Below are positions 1 through 9,091 of a stretch of 59,000 nt of DNA, piece by piece (positions within the stretch are counted from its first letter, which is position 1; the number at the start of each line of letters is the position of its first letter). The DNA is taken from assembly GCA_002049795.1 (NCBI GenBank), contig MUKC01000003.1, positions 1 to 59,000 on the forward strand, read 5' to 3'. This DNA is from Desulfobacca sp. 4484_104 (lineage in GTDB: Bacteria > Desulfobacterota > Desulfobaccia > Desulfobaccales > Desulfobaccaceae). Under the pieces are notes generated by a model, which did no database searches, was not told the origin of the DNA, and was given only the letters and a program-made list of their open reading frames with translations. The position numbers were made by a program, and so were the translations under genes.

Positions 1-39
1 CAGAAGAATTTAAACATACCGTGGCTGGACTGGGAGGAT

Positions 40-744
40 ATGATACTAAGGACACCGGGGAAATTGTTTGGGAGCAATAATCGGACAACCACAGAAATTG
101 TTTGTCAGAGAGAGAGATCGATGCGCCGGTTGGATATGAGTCCTTACCGCCCCTATCGCCGTATGGGGCAAACCTGTCAAACCCGAACCATTCGAGATAA
201 ACAGGTAATCATTCTCTATCCAGAGGAATATGAGCGACGCGTAACTCTGGAGGAGAGTTGGGAGCTGGACTCCAGGGAAAAACGCTACTGTATACTGACC
301 GCTGAAGAGGTCGCGTCGGGGCGCCTAGCCGCGGCGACCATGATGACCAAATATGATAAAAATCTTCAGATCGAGTACACTTTTGCCGGAACTCATCCCG
401 ATTACCGCCAGCAGCGACTGATGGGCTTCCTGGGGCGAGTCATGGACCGCATGATTAGAGTCTCGGGAGCGGAATATTTAACTACTTTCTTGGAGACCTG
501 GCACACCATTACTCAGGATGTTACCCTCAAATGGGGGCGAGGCTGGAAGATCGGCGGCATCTTTCCCGGCAATTTTACCCGTTGGACTGGTGATCAAGAG
601 GAGTATCGGGCCTGCGAAATCTATCTCTATAAGTTTATCAATGACGGTGATAAATATGCCACCCAACCAGAAGAGTGGCATTTGCATCCCGAGATTCAGC
701 GACTCTGGGAGATGCTGGAGACTATCAATGCCAAATTGGGCTAA
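40..744 (+). CDS. GNAT-like acetyltransferase-type protein, start uncertain
   Basis: The C-terminal two thirds look like a GNAT acyl-CoA N-acyltransferase. A segment near residues 115-140 (THPDYRQQRLMGFLGRVM) resembles GNAT motif A, with a basic pyrophosphate loop followed by a helix. The Q/RxxGxG/A signature is degenerate, so the family call is weak and the substrate is unknown. The frame is open to the left edge with no stop, so the gene may begin outside the window. The ATG at 40 has a GGGAGG only 2 nt upstream, which is too close. The ATG at 121 is an alternative start. It converges on the broken glycogen synthase gene. Confidence 0.5.
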   Translation: MILRTPGKLFGSNNRTTTEIVCQRERSMRRLDMSPYRPYRRMGQTCQTRTIRDKQVIILYPEEYERRVTLEESWELDSREKRYCILTAEEVASGRLAAATMMTKYDKNLQIEYTFAGTHPDYRQQRLMGFLGRVMDRMIRVSGAEYLTTFLETWHTITQDVTLKWGRGWKIGGIFPGNFTRWTGDQEEYRACEIYLYKFINDGDKYATQPEEWHLHPEIQRLWEMLETINAKLG

Positions 745-824
745 CTTTTGGAGGATCAAACAGGAAGCCGCTTTTCAGACATGAGCATGCACACCACTCT
801 TGATCTATCTGGATGGGGTGGAGG

Positions 825-2041
825 TTATATGCGGCCCCTGGTTAAAGTATCCGGGTAACCAGGGTACGATGTAATAGTAAGCTCCCGATAAAAATCCAGG
901 GTCTGTTGTGCAATACTTTCCTGTTCCACCCGCTGCCGGGCCTTCAGCCCCATAGTCTGCAACTTTTCAGGGTCCTGCAACAGGCGGTTGATGGCCGCGG
1001 CCAGATCCCGGGCAAAGCGCTCCGGGTCTTGTGGCTCGGGGTTAGTGCGGCTCTGCGGTGCAAAGGGGACTAGGACTCCGGTTTCGGCGTCCACGACCTC
1101 CTTGATACCGCCGACCGCGGAGGCTACCACCGGCGTGCCACAGGCCATGGCCTCCAGATTAATAATGCCGAACGGTTCATAGACCGACGGGCAGACAAAC
1201 AGCGCGGCCTGGCTATACAACGCCACGATCTGCTCCGGAGGCAGAAATTTTTCGATCCAGATAAGTTCATTTTCCGTATCTGCCCGGGCCTGCTCGACCC
1301 GCGCCGCCATTTCTTTGCCGAGGTCGGCGGTATCCGGGCCCCCGGCGCACAGTACTACTTGCAGACCGGGTTTAAGGTATTTGATCGCCTGACAGGATAA
1401 AGGGCTTATCCGGCCTGATGTTATAGGCCGCCAGGAGAGCCGGGTCGGAGGTGGGCCGGTATTTTTGGGTATCGATGCCATTATAAATTACCCGGATTTT
1501 TTACCCGGATTTTGGCCAGCGGCACGTCATAGATGTCATGCACATCCTGACGTATGGCCTGGGAGACGGCAATCACGCCATCGGCGTTCTGGTAAGCGGT
1601 GCGCTCCAGCCAGGTGACCGCCTGATAGCCCGAGCCCAGTTGCTCTGCCTTCCAGGGGCGCTGCGGCTCCAGGGAATGTGTGGTCAGGACCAGCGGAATT
1701 CCTAACATCTGTTGCAATAAGCAGCCGGCCAGATGCGTATACCAGGTGTGGCAGTGGACAATATCGGCCCCGGCCAAAACCCCGGCCATCACCAGGTTGC
1801 GGAGTAGCGCCTCGAACATCTTGACATGGCGCGGGTCCTGAGCGGCAAACGGAAAATCCGGGTTGACCCCCTGAACCGTAATATTATCGGTTTTTTCTTG
1901 TTGGTCGCCAAAACACAGGACGTTTATTTGGTGTTGGCGGCCTGCCAGCGCGGCCAACTTCCGCACCAGATGCTCGACGTGGACACCGGCACCGCCATAG
2001 ATATGCGGCGGATATTCATTGGTTAAAATAGCAATTTTCAT
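825..2041 (-). pseudogene. glgA: GT4 glycogen synthase, broken by a 13-bp duplication and a deletion
   Basis: The N-terminal piece (2041 down to about 1504) begins MKIAILTNEYPPHIYGGAGV, typical of actinobacterial-type GT4 glycogen synthases, which transfer glucose from a nucleotide sugar to alpha-glucan. The C-terminal piece (about 1395 to 825) keeps the GT4 E-x7-E motif as EPFGIINLE and the AxGTPVVAS block. Two frame breaks separate them. A perfect 13-bp tandem duplication interrupts KIRV|IYNGID. After PFIL, a dozen or so codons are missing before QAIKYLKPG, in another frame. The lost segment should hold the FVGRxxxQKG nucleotide-binding loop. A single active polypeptide is therefore not possible from this sequence unless the breaks are assembly errors. 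Confidence 0.85.
1488..1513. repeat. 13-bp perfect tandem duplication inside glgA
   Basis: The unit TTACCCGGATTTT occurs at 1488-1500 and again at 1501-1513. Removing one copy restores the reading frame KIRVIYNGID on the minus strand, so the duplication is the direct cause of the first frameshift in glgA. Confidence 0.95.
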
Positions 2042-2052
2042 TATTCCTCTTA

Positions 2053-2213
2053 TACCAAGTTCTTATTGAAATGCAACAAACAAACAGAAAACTAAAAACA
2101 GAAAACGGTATTAATAACCAGGCCAGGACCCTAACAGGTTCCAGGCAGAAAACAGAAAACTAAAAACAGAAAACGGTATTAATAACCAGGCCAGGACCCT
2201 AACAGGTTCCAGG
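2053..2213. repeat. Dispersed repeat, copy 1, with a 64-bp unit present twice
   Basis: The stretch begins TACCAAGTTCTTATTG and contains two near-identical 64-bp units, about 2082-2145 and 2150-2213, offset by 68 bp. Each runs from AACAGAAAACTAAAAAC to a CCAGG end. The left part matches the copies at 43883-43956 and, inverted, 57594-57693. Here the middle of the repeat, about 40 bp seen in the other copies, is missing. No open reading frame is carried. It fills the space between glgA and ahbC. Confidence 0.85.
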
Positions 2214-2297
2214 TTGATACACCCGATTTATAATATAATATGTTGGTTAAATTGATTGATTTAACAGCTAAGCGGAAAATGCGAACCGAAAACAGGA

Positions 2298-3476
2298 TCA
2301 GGCAATCTCGGCGTCGGTCAGATAACAGGCGGGGTCCGGGGCCCACAGGTTGCCGGTCAGGGCCTCGGCCCGGACCCGGAAATTACCGCCGCAGACCGGG
2401 AGCCAACGACAGGTGGCGCAGCGGCCCTGGACATAATTTTTCTTATCCTTGAGCTGGGCCATCAAGGGATTACTCAGATCGGTCCAGATTTCGCTAAAGG
2501 GCCGTTGGCGGACATTGCCGAAGGAACAATGCCGCCAGAATTGGTCGGCATAGACCTCGCCATCCCAACTGACGCAGCCGATGCCGCGGCCCGAGTTGTT
2601 GCCCTCGTTCATTTTTAAGAGTTCCAGGACCTGGTTGGCCCGGGGGGAATGTTCCTGGACCAGACGCAGATAGATATAAGGGCCATCGGCGTGGTTGTCA
2701 ACGGTGAGCACTTCTTTCGGGTAGCCTCGGTCAAACAGATTTTTAGTTCTATCTAGAATCAGATCCACTACCTGGCGGGTCTCGGCATGACTGAGGGCCT
2801 CGGCAATCAACCGACTGCCGCGGCCGCTATAGACCAAGTGATAGAAACAGACCCGAGGAATCTGATATTCTTCGATTAGGTCAAAGATGGCTGGGATCTC
2901 CGTAAAATTCATGCGATTGATGGTAAAGCGCAAGCCAACTTTCAAACCAACCGCCTGGCACTGGCGAATCCCTGCCAGCGCCGCGGCAAAGGCTCCAGGC
3001 TGGCCGCGGAAGCGGTCATGAACGGCTTCAGTGCCGTCCAGACTGATACCGACATAGGACAGGCCCAACTTGTTTAACTTTTCAGCCACTCCTTGGCTGA
3101 TCAATGTCCCATTGGTGGAGATCACCGCCCGCATGCCCAACTCGACCGTCCGGGCCACCAGGGTCAACAGGTCGGGGTGCATCAGCGGTTCGCCTCCGGA
3201 GAATAACACCACCGGGACTCCAAAGGCCTTGAGGTCGTCTAAAAGAGCCAGACCTTCGGTCAGAGTAAGTTCATCCGTTGCCGCCGCGGCCCCGGCCTGG
3301 GCATAGCAGTGCAGACATTTCAGGTTACAGCGTCGGGTGACGTTCCAGACCACTACCGGGCGTTTATCCGCAGAAAATTGTAACAGATGGGAAGGCAGGC
3401 GGCTGGACTGCCGTCCATAACGCAGCACATCAGCCGCCTCCACCGCCCCACAATAGAGTTTGGAAACCCCGATCAT
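2298..3476 (-). CDS. ahbC: Radical SAM protein, AhbC-like (12,18-didecarboxysiroheme deacetylase)
   Basis: This 392-residue radical SAM/SPASM protein has its CX3CX2C cluster at Cys50, Cys54 and Cys57 (RRCNLKCLHC). A GGEPL motif near residue 95 and further C-terminal cysteines (CATC..., CGG) would bind an auxiliary cluster. The opening MIGVSKLYCG...LRYGR is characteristic of the AhbC/NirJ group, which removes the acetate side chains of 12,18-didecarboxysiroheme in the siroheme-dependent haem b pathway of sulfate reducers and archaea. The length fits the family. It stands alone, with no other ahb gene in the window. NirJ-type or another SPASM peptide-modifying enzyme remains possible. Confidence 0.72.
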   Translation of the reverse strand: MIGVSKLYCGAVEAADVLRYGRQSSRLPSHLLQFSADKRPVVVWNVTRRCNLKCLHCYAQAGAAAATDELTLTEGLALLDDLKAFGVPVVLFSGGEPLMHPDLLTLVARTVELGMRAVISTNGTLISQGVAEKLNKLGLSYVGISLDGTEAVHDRFRGQPGAFAAALAGIRQCQAVGLKVGLRFTINRMNFTEIPAIFDLIEEYQIPRVCFYHLVYSGRGSRLIAEALSHAETRQVVDLILDRTKNLFDRGYPKEVLTVDNHADGPYIYLRLVQEHSPRANQVLELLKMNEGNNSGRGIGCVSWDGEVYADQFWRHCSFGNVRQRPFSEIWTDLSNPLMAQLKDKKNYVQGRCATCRWLPVCGGNFRVRAEALTGNLWAPDPACYLTDAEIA

Positions 3477-3544
3477 TTTATACCGTTAGGCAATAGTCCC
3501 GGTGAAACCGGTTTCCAACCGGTTCCATCATTATAGCGAGATGC

Positions 3545-3576
3545 CTCTCCCCTACAGACCATAGCTTAGGGGAGAG
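3545..3576. terminator. Hairpin between ahbC and the FKBP gene
   Basis: A perfect 10-bp stem (CTCTCCCCTA / TAGGGGAGAG) encloses a 12-nt loop. It lies 32 nt downstream of the minus-strand FKBP stop codon and could end that transcript. The U tract is poor, so a repeat-type palindrome is also possible. Confidence 0.45.
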
Positions 3577-3608
3577 CAATTTATGTTATTCATAACGCAA
3601 GATTGCGT

Positions 3609-4040
3609 TTAGCTCTTCGCCAGGCTGATCGATACCAATTCAATATCAAAGATGAGATTACGACCCGCCAGGGGGTGATTGCCATCCAGCACGGCATAAT
3701 CATCCCCCATGTCGGTGACCCAGACCACGTAGTTCTGTTCGCCTAACCTGGCCTGTAACGGATCGCCAACTGTGGCCTCGGGCGGTACCATGTTACGGGG
3801 CACCCGTTGTTCGAGGTTCGGGAGCCGCGGCCCGTAGGCATCCTCCGCCGGCACTTCGATAGTCTTCGACTCGCCCAATTTCATGCCCACCACGGCTTGG
3901 CTAACCCCGGGGATCACTTCATCACTGCCCGCAGTAAATTCCAAGGGTTCTTGACCTTCAGAACTATCAAAGACTGTATCGTCCTCAAAGCGGCCGGTGT
4001 AGTGAATCTGCACTCGATCTCCGATTTTGGTAATATCCAT
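3609..4040 (-). CDS. slyD: FKBP-type peptidyl-prolyl isomerase, SlyD-like
   Basis: This 143-residue protein starting MDITKIGDRVQIHYTGRFED has the SlyD/FkpA layout. The FKBP core (VQIHYTG, VFDSSEG, PLEFTAG, VIPGVSQAVVGMKLGE) is split by the IF chaperone insertion, followed by DGNHPLAG. It catalyses cis-trans isomerisation at proline in the cytoplasm and helps folding. No His/Cys-rich nickel-binding tail is present, unlike E. coli SlyD. The start at 4040 is preferred over an upstream ATG at 4094 because a strong GGAGGAG lies just before it and the extra residues are not conserved-looking. Confidence 0.9.
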   Translation of the reverse strand: MDITKIGDRVQIHYTGRFEDDTVFDSSEGQEPLEFTAGSDEVIPGVSQAVVGMKLGESKTIEVPAEDAYGPRLPNLEQRVPRNMVPPEATVGDPLQARLGEQNYVVWVTDMGDDYAVLDGNHPLAGRNLIFDIELVSISLAKS

Positions 4041-4209
4041 GAACTCCTCCATTTCGTTTATTGTTGGGGCGTGAAACCCGACCGCCTCAACCAAACTCCT
4101 GATTCCATCTTGAGGAAATGGAAGAGCTCTGCTGCTAGCAAGGATCCACGCTGTGTTATGAGGCCCAGATTAATAAGCCAAGTTTCGAAATTTACTTGAT
4201 TTTGTCACC

Positions 4210-5979
4210 TTAACGTCTTCCGGGATAGAAAGACTGTGGTAAAGATTCCTGAAACAGTTGGTTCAAATAACTGTCCAGATCAATGACGGCCTCCCGAGGC
4301 AGGAGAAAAGTATCCTGAGAGCTTTTATCCCGGACCAGTTTCAGTGCATATTCCAGGTCCTTGGAAAGTTGGCGACAGACCTCTAGAGCAGTAATCCCGA
4401 TGGTCAAGGCCCGTCGAAGAATCTCATCTATCGCCTCCTGGTCAAAGCTTAAATGGATCTGATGATCGGCATAAAAATCGTCTTCAAAGCGCCGGACCTG
4501 GGCGTATAATCGGCAGATCTGATCAAAAGCGGTGTGCAGGTCACAGTCCCAGCGCAGATATTGGTCAACCATCAACTCCACCCGATAATCGGTCAAGGGC
4601 ATGTGATAATGACGCAAGAATTCTTTTTCCCGTCGCCAGACCGATTCTTTCAGCAACTGCCGTTCGTCCGCCGCGGCATTCTGAAAACGTTCTTTAAGCT
4701 TGAGCTCATCGGGAGCGACCAGTAATTTGGCCAATTCCTGTTCGGGATCAGAGACTAATTCAGTGGTAACCAGCAGTTCGGTGATTTGGGTCGAGGGCAA
4801 ATGCTTCTCAAAAGGCATCAGGGCCTTTTCCGTGGCACTGACCAGTCCCCGGGCCCCGGTCCGCTCCGCGGCCGCCAACTCTGCCAAGCGCCGCAAGGCC
4901 TGATCTTCAAATTTTATATCAATACCGTAAGCCCGGAAATCGCGCTTTTTACTGATAATAATAGGATTATTCGGATTTTTCAGGATCTGGTAGAGATCAT
5001 CAGCGGTCAACTCATCCAGCACCACCACCACCGGCAGACGGCCGATGAATTCCGATTCAAAGCCGAATTTTATTAAATCTTCCGCGGTCACCTGAGACAA
5101 GAAATCCCGGTCCGCCAGTTTGGAACGGGGGCGACCGTGAAAGCCGATCTCTTGTTTGCTCAAGCGCTCCCGCACGATCTTATCCAGACCGTTAAAGGCG
5201 CCGCTGACAATAAACAGAATGTTCCGAGTATTTATGGTCCGTTTCTCGCGTTTGCCGGTTTTGCGATATTGTTCAATGGCCTGAATCTGGGAGATTGGAT
5301 CATGCGGCACCTTAAGATCGACTTCAGTCTCTTCCATGGGTTTGAGCAGCGCCCGTTGCACGCCAGTGCGAGATACATCCGGGCCGATCAGATTGCCAGC
5401 CGCGGCGATCTTATCGATTTCATCCAGATAAATAATGCCATATTGGGCCAGTTCCAGGTCATCTTTGGCTTCATAGACCAGGTCTCGGACCAAATCTTCC
5501 ACATCGCCGCCCACATACCCGGTTTCGCTGAATTTGGTAGCATCACCTTTGACAAAAGGCACGCCGATTTTTTTGGCGATCAGTTTGACCAGATAGGTCT
5601 TGCCGACACCGGTCGGGCCGATCAGAATAATATTATTCTTAATCGACCCCACCCCCAGGTCCGGCCCTTTGCCCTGCTCCAGGGCATAGCGGATACGGTT
5701 GAAATGAGTGCAGACCTTGGTGGCCAGGACACTCTTAGCCCGTTCCTGTTTGATGACGTACTCGTCCAGATAAGTCTCCAGCTCCTCGGGTTTGAGCTGA
5801 AAATTAATCTTGCTAACCCCCGGTGTTCGTCCACGGCCCCGGCCGTCATCCATTACCGGCTTGGGCATGATAAAAGGTGAAATAATTTTAATCCGGTCCC
5901 CGTACTTTTTGGATAAATAATCACTCAACTCTTTTTCTAATTCTTTCTGGTCGGGGAATTTATTTTTGGTGTCTTCCAT
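4210..5979 (-). CDS. ClpX-like AAA+ ATPase without zinc finger
   Basis: The AAA+ core is clearly ClpX-like: Walker A GPTGVGKT, Walker B IIYLDEIDK, the GYVG pore-type motif (ETGYVGGDVEDLVRDL) and sensor 2 TGARGLVSATE. The N-terminal ClpX zinc-binding domain is absent and is replaced by about 65 residues of charged sequence. A C-terminal region of roughly 150 residues beyond the AAA lid has no recognisable family. It may unfold substrates for ClpP or act alone; no clpP is nearby. The start at 5979 has AAGGT upstream. An ATG at 6060 would add 27 residues with weak support. It diverges from hflX. Confidence 0.8.
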   Translation of the reverse strand: MEDTKNKFPDQKELEKELSDYLSKKYGDRIKIISPFIMPKPVMDDGRGRGRTPGVSKINFQLKPEELETYLDEYVIKQERAKSVLATKVCTHFNRIRYALEQGKGPDLGVGSIKNNIILIGPTGVGKTYLVKLIAKKIGVPFVKGDATKFSETGYVGGDVEDLVRDLVYEAKDDLELAQYGIIYLDEIDKIAAAGNLIGPDVSRTGVQRALLKPMEETEVDLKVPHDPISQIQAIEQYRKTGKREKRTINTRNILFIVSGAFNGLDKIVRERLSKQEIGFHGRPRSKLADRDFLSQVTAEDLIKFGFESEFIGRLPVVVVLDELTADDLYQILKNPNNPIIISKKRDFRAYGIDIKFEDQALRRLAELAAAERTGARGLVSATEKALMPFEKHLPSTQITELLVTTELVSDPEQELAKLLVAPDELKLKERFQNAAADERQLLKESVWRREKEFLRHYHMPLTDYRVELMVDQYLRWDCDLHTAFDQICRLYAQVRRFEDDFYADHQIHLSFDQEAIDEILRRALTIGITALEVCRQLSKDLEYALKLVRDKSSQDTFLLPREAVIDLDSYLNQLFQESLPQSFYPGRR

Positions 5980-6111
5980 GTTTACCTTATTGTTATGGTT
6001 ACAAAAGAAATTTAAATTAAAGGGCAACCGCAGTTTTCGGCTGCCCTGACTTTTATTCATTATAAATTCTTATCGGACAGATTTCAAGGGAGCGCTATGA
6101 TTTAGCCGTAC

Positions 6112-6141
6112 TTGCCAGATCTACCTTGATTCAGGTATAAT
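6112..6141 (+). promoter_or_regulatory. Sigma-70-type promoter for hflX
   Basis: TTGCCA (6112-6117) and TATAAT (6136-6141) are separated by 18 bp in an AT-rich gap, 25 nt before an AAGGAG ribosome binding site. This is a good match to the housekeeping consensus. Expression was not tested. Confidence 0.6.
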
Positions 6142-6234
6142 TATATAATTATACAATAATCTGAACAAGGAGAAAAACTTATAGATCGCGTTCTAGGCAA
6201 TCTGATCGGCCTCAAGCCCCAACAACTGCGCCGC

Positions 6235-7869
6235 TTGGAGAAACTGTATCGTCGCAAGGTCCGGGCGCCGCGGATCATTGGCCCCGAACTGGCCCGTCAA
6301 CTCGCGGAAATCTCCCACGATCTGCACCGCCAGATCGGCATCCTGGTAGACCGTCAGGGCAGCATTGCCGCGGTGATCGTCGGCGATCAAAAAACCTTAA
6401 TCATCCCGCCCCTCAAACGTCAACGGCGGGCGGGTACGCGCCTTTCCGGCCTGCGGCTCATCCACACGCATTTGAAATCAGAGCCTTTAAGTCAGGATGA
6501 CCTGATGGATCTGGCCCTATTGCGCCTGGATCTGATCGCCGCGCTCGAAGTCAATCCTACCGGTCTGCCCGGACGGTGTGATATTGCGCATCTGTTGCCG
6601 ACCAGCATTAACGGTCAAAATTGGGCCTTTATGCAGGCCGATCATGTCGCCAACCTGGACGTTGATTTCACCGCCTTGATCCTCTCTCTGGAGGAGGAAC
6701 TGGCCCGTCAGGGCGGCCAGGAAACCCTGAGCGACCGGGAGCGGGCCATCCTGATCGGGGTCAGCACTAAACCCCGCCACCTGGCCGAGGATTCCCTCCA
6801 GGAGTTAAAAGAATTAGCCCAATCCGCGGGATTGGAAGTAGTTAACATTATTCACCAGCAACGCTCCCGGATCGACCCCCGCTTTCTGATGGGCAAAGGC
6901 AAAATCGCCGAACTGGTGATTGATGCCTTGCAATGGGGAGCAGATCTGCTGATCTTCGACGCGGATCTCAATCCTTCCCAGGTGCGGTCCATCACTGATG
7001 TTACCGAGCTCAAAGTAATCGATCGCACCCAACTCATCCTGGACATCTTTGCCCAACGGGCCCGCAGTCGGGAGGGGCAACTTCAGGTCGAAATGGCCCA
7101 ATTAAAGTATCTGCTGCCCCGGCTGGCCGGACGCGATGATGCCCTTTCCCGGCTTACCGGTGGCATTGGCGGTCGGGGGCCGGGGGAAACCAAACTGGAG
7201 ATCGATCGCCGCCGGGTGCGAGAACGCCTGCATCGCCTCCGTCAAGAATTGGATCAGATCAGAAGCTCCCGTCAGATCCGCCGGCGCTCCCGGCAGCGAC
7301 AGGGCCTGCCGATTCTTTCCATCATCGGCTATACCAACGCCGGCAAGTCCACCCTGCTTAATACCCTGACCCATAGCCAGGTGCAGGCCGAGGACCGGCT
7401 GTTTGCCACCTTGGATCCCAGCAGCCGCCGCCTGCGTTTTCCCCGCGAGCGCGAGGTGATTATTACCGATACCGTAGGCTTTATCCGGGATCTGCCCAAA
7501 GATTTATTGGAGGCCTTCAAGGCCACCCTGGAAGAGCTGGATGACGCGGATCTGCTGCTTCATGTCATCGATCTTAGCAATCCCCGCTTTCCAGAACAGA
7601 TGGCCACGGTGGAGGACATCCTTTCTTCCCTGAATTTACAGGACAAACCCGTGCTCAAGGTCTTTAATAAAATTGACCTGGTGCCTCCCTCGCTGGCCGC
7701 CCTGCAAGTTAGGGTCCACCAGGGCGTGGCCATTTCGGCCTTGGCCCCGGCCACTTTGACGCCGTTGATTGAAAAACTGGAAGCCGCGGTGGAAAATCTG
7801 CTTCCGGGAGCGCCTAGTTCGGCCTGCCCGGAAACCCCTGCGGCCCGCTTAGAAAAAACACCAGCCTGA
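6235..7869 (+). CDS. hflX: GTPase HflX
   Basis: HflX is a ribosome-associated GTPase that splits or rescues stalled 70S ribosomes. The N-terminal HflX domain includes DPRFLMGKGK. A helical linker (GGIGGRGPGETKLE) follows, then the G domain with G1 GYTNAGKST, G3 DTVGF and G4 NKID. The TTG at 6235 is the first standard start in frame. Homology appears to extend upstream in the same frame to 6181 (NLIGLKPQQLRRLE), directly behind an ideal AAGGAG at 6166-6171. At 6181, however, the codon is ATA. The true start is therefore probably a non-canonical ATA, or a mutated ATG or GTG. Confidence 0.92.
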   Translation: MEKLYRRKVRAPRIIGPELARQLAEISHDLHRQIGILVDRQGSIAAVIVGDQKTLIIPPLKRQRRAGTRLSGLRLIHTHLKSEPLSQDDLMDLALLRLDLIAALEVNPTGLPGRCDIAHLLPTSINGQNWAFMQADHVANLDVDFTALILSLEEELARQGGQETLSDRERAILIGVSTKPRHLAEDSLQELKELAQSAGLEVVNIIHQQRSRIDPRFLMGKGKIAELVIDALQWGADLLIFDADLNPSQVRSITDVTELKVIDRTQLILDIFAQRARSREGQLQVEMAQLKYLLPRLAGRDDALSRLTGGIGGRGPGETKLEIDRRRVRERLHRLRQELDQIRSSRQIRRRSRQRQGLPILSIIGYTNAGKSTLLNTLTHSQVQAEDRLFATLDPSSRRLRFPREREVIITDTVGFIRDLPKDLLEAFKATLEELDDADLLLHVIDLSNPRFPEQMATVEDILSSLNLQDKPVLKVFNKIDLVPPSLAALQVRVHQGVAISALAPATLTPLIEKLEAAVENLLPGAPSSACPETPAARLEKTPA

Positions 7870-7974
7870 TTGACAGAGCCGACCAGATCGGCATAAAATA
7901 GGTTTAGCTATTGAGCCTCTATTCAAAGTTTAATTAAATTTAAAGTGTGCTCAAACTGCCAAAAAATACCGGTG

Positions 7975-7995
7975 GCACAGGTTTTTAACCTGTGC
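7975..7995. repeat. REP-like palindrome GCACAGGTT/AACCTGTGC
   Basis: A perfect 9-bp inverted repeat with a TTT loop is preceded by GGTG. The same element, inverted and with a GGA loop, occurs at 43731-43749. It sits in the 210-bp gap (7870-8081) between hflX and the truncated fabD. Nothing else was recognised in that gap. Confidence 0.75.
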
Positions 7996-8081
7996 GGACT
8001 TGCACATAAGCCCAATGACCAATGAACCCTGGTAATCCTCCAAGAGTTTCTATCTCTTTATATTTTTTAACCTAAAAAAAG

Positions 8082-8963
8082 GCCCTATGGGATATCGACC
8101 CCGAAGCTCGAAAACTGTTTGCCAAGGCCGAAGCCATTACCCATCTGCCCCTGGCCCGCCTCTGTTTTGAGGGGCCGATGCTGGAGTTAACCGAGACTGT
8201 CAATCTCCAGCCCGCGGTCACGGTGGTCAATCTGGCTTTATATAATGCGCTGAGCCGTGCCGGCGTGGCCCCCCAGTTTGTGGCAGGCCACAGCCTGGGC
8301 GAATATAGCGCCTTGTACGCCGCGGGGGTGCTCTCCGAGGCTGACACCATCAAAGCCGTGCAGTTCCGCGGCCAGGTCATGCACCGTGAAGCCGAGCGTC
8401 ATCCGGGGGCCATGGCCGCGATCCTGCGCTTATCCAAGGAACGGGTGCAAGAACTGCTAAAGCCCTTACAGGCCGCCGGGGTGCTGGCCCTGGCCAATTT
8501 TAATACCCCGGAGCAGATAGTCATTTCCGGGGAAGCCCAGCTGATCAAGCAGGCTATGGAGCTGGCCAAACAGGCCGGGGGCCGCGGCGTCCCCTTAAAG
8601 GTGTCGGGGGCCTGGCACTCGGCGTTGATGTCCGAGGCGCAGCCCGATTTTGCCGCGTTCCTGGCCGGACTGACCTTTAAGCCTCCTACCGTGCCCATGC
8701 TGTTTAACGTCACCGGGCAGCCCGAAAGCGATCCGGTCCGCATCCGCGACTACATGGCCCACCAGCTAACTTCGCCGGTGCTATGGACCGATTGTATAGC
8801 AAATCTTTTGGCCGCGGGCGTCGACACCTGGGTAGAAGTCGGCCCCAAAAACGTGCTTAAAGGCTTGGTCACCAAGACCCTGCCCCCGGATACCCCTTAT
8901 AAATTCTATAATCTCGAAGACCCCGCCAGTCTAGATAAATTTCTGGCCGAGTTTAAGCCCTAG
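8082..8963 (+). pseudogene. fabD: Malonyl-CoA:ACP transacylase, 5' end missing
   Basis: The protein carries FabD hallmarks: GHSLGEYSAL with the nucleophilic serine, the arginine in QFRGQVMH, and the catalytic histidine region SGAWHSALM. Homology begins abruptly at ALWDIDPEARKLFAKAEA (8082 onward), and a TAA stop lies in frame at 8073. The first 20-25 residues, including the FPGQGSQ oxyanion motif, are absent from all three forward frames upstream. The first in-frame ATG is at 8178, deep inside the domain. The gene is therefore truncated, or the sequence has lost a segment here. FabD normally loads malonyl units onto ACP and is essential, so an intact copy should exist elsewhere if this is real. 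Confidence 0.8.
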
Positions 8964-8992
8964 ACCACTCAGATCTCAGCATCATTATAATT

Positions 8993-9067
8993 GTAGGGCG
9001 GGATGCGCGGCGCTTTCCCGCCCTACGGACTTATAGTTTTTGGTGGCGTCCCCAAGTACAACTTGGG
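8993..9067. repeat. Two intergenic palindromes between fabD and kdsC
   Basis: The first is a perfect 11-bp stem, GTAGGGCGGGA (8993-9003) with TCCCGCCCTAC (9016-9026). The second is CCCAAGT-ACA-ACTTGGG at 9051-9067. Both lie between converging genes, so they could also serve as bidirectional terminators. The first resembles widespread bacterial REP-type hairpins. Confidence 0.75.
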
Positions 9068-9091
9068 CACGGGAAGAAAAAGTCGATATGA

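Noticed and set aside
2082-2213. Two 64-bp direct repeats, considered as a CRISPR array
   Set aside because: There are only two copies with a 4-bp gap and no spacers. The unit also occurs elsewhere as an intergenic repeat.
5137-5880. 247-residue plus-strand open frame inside the ClpX-like gene
   Set aside because: It lies wholly antisense to a conserved protein and lacks a family match, so it is a shadow frame.
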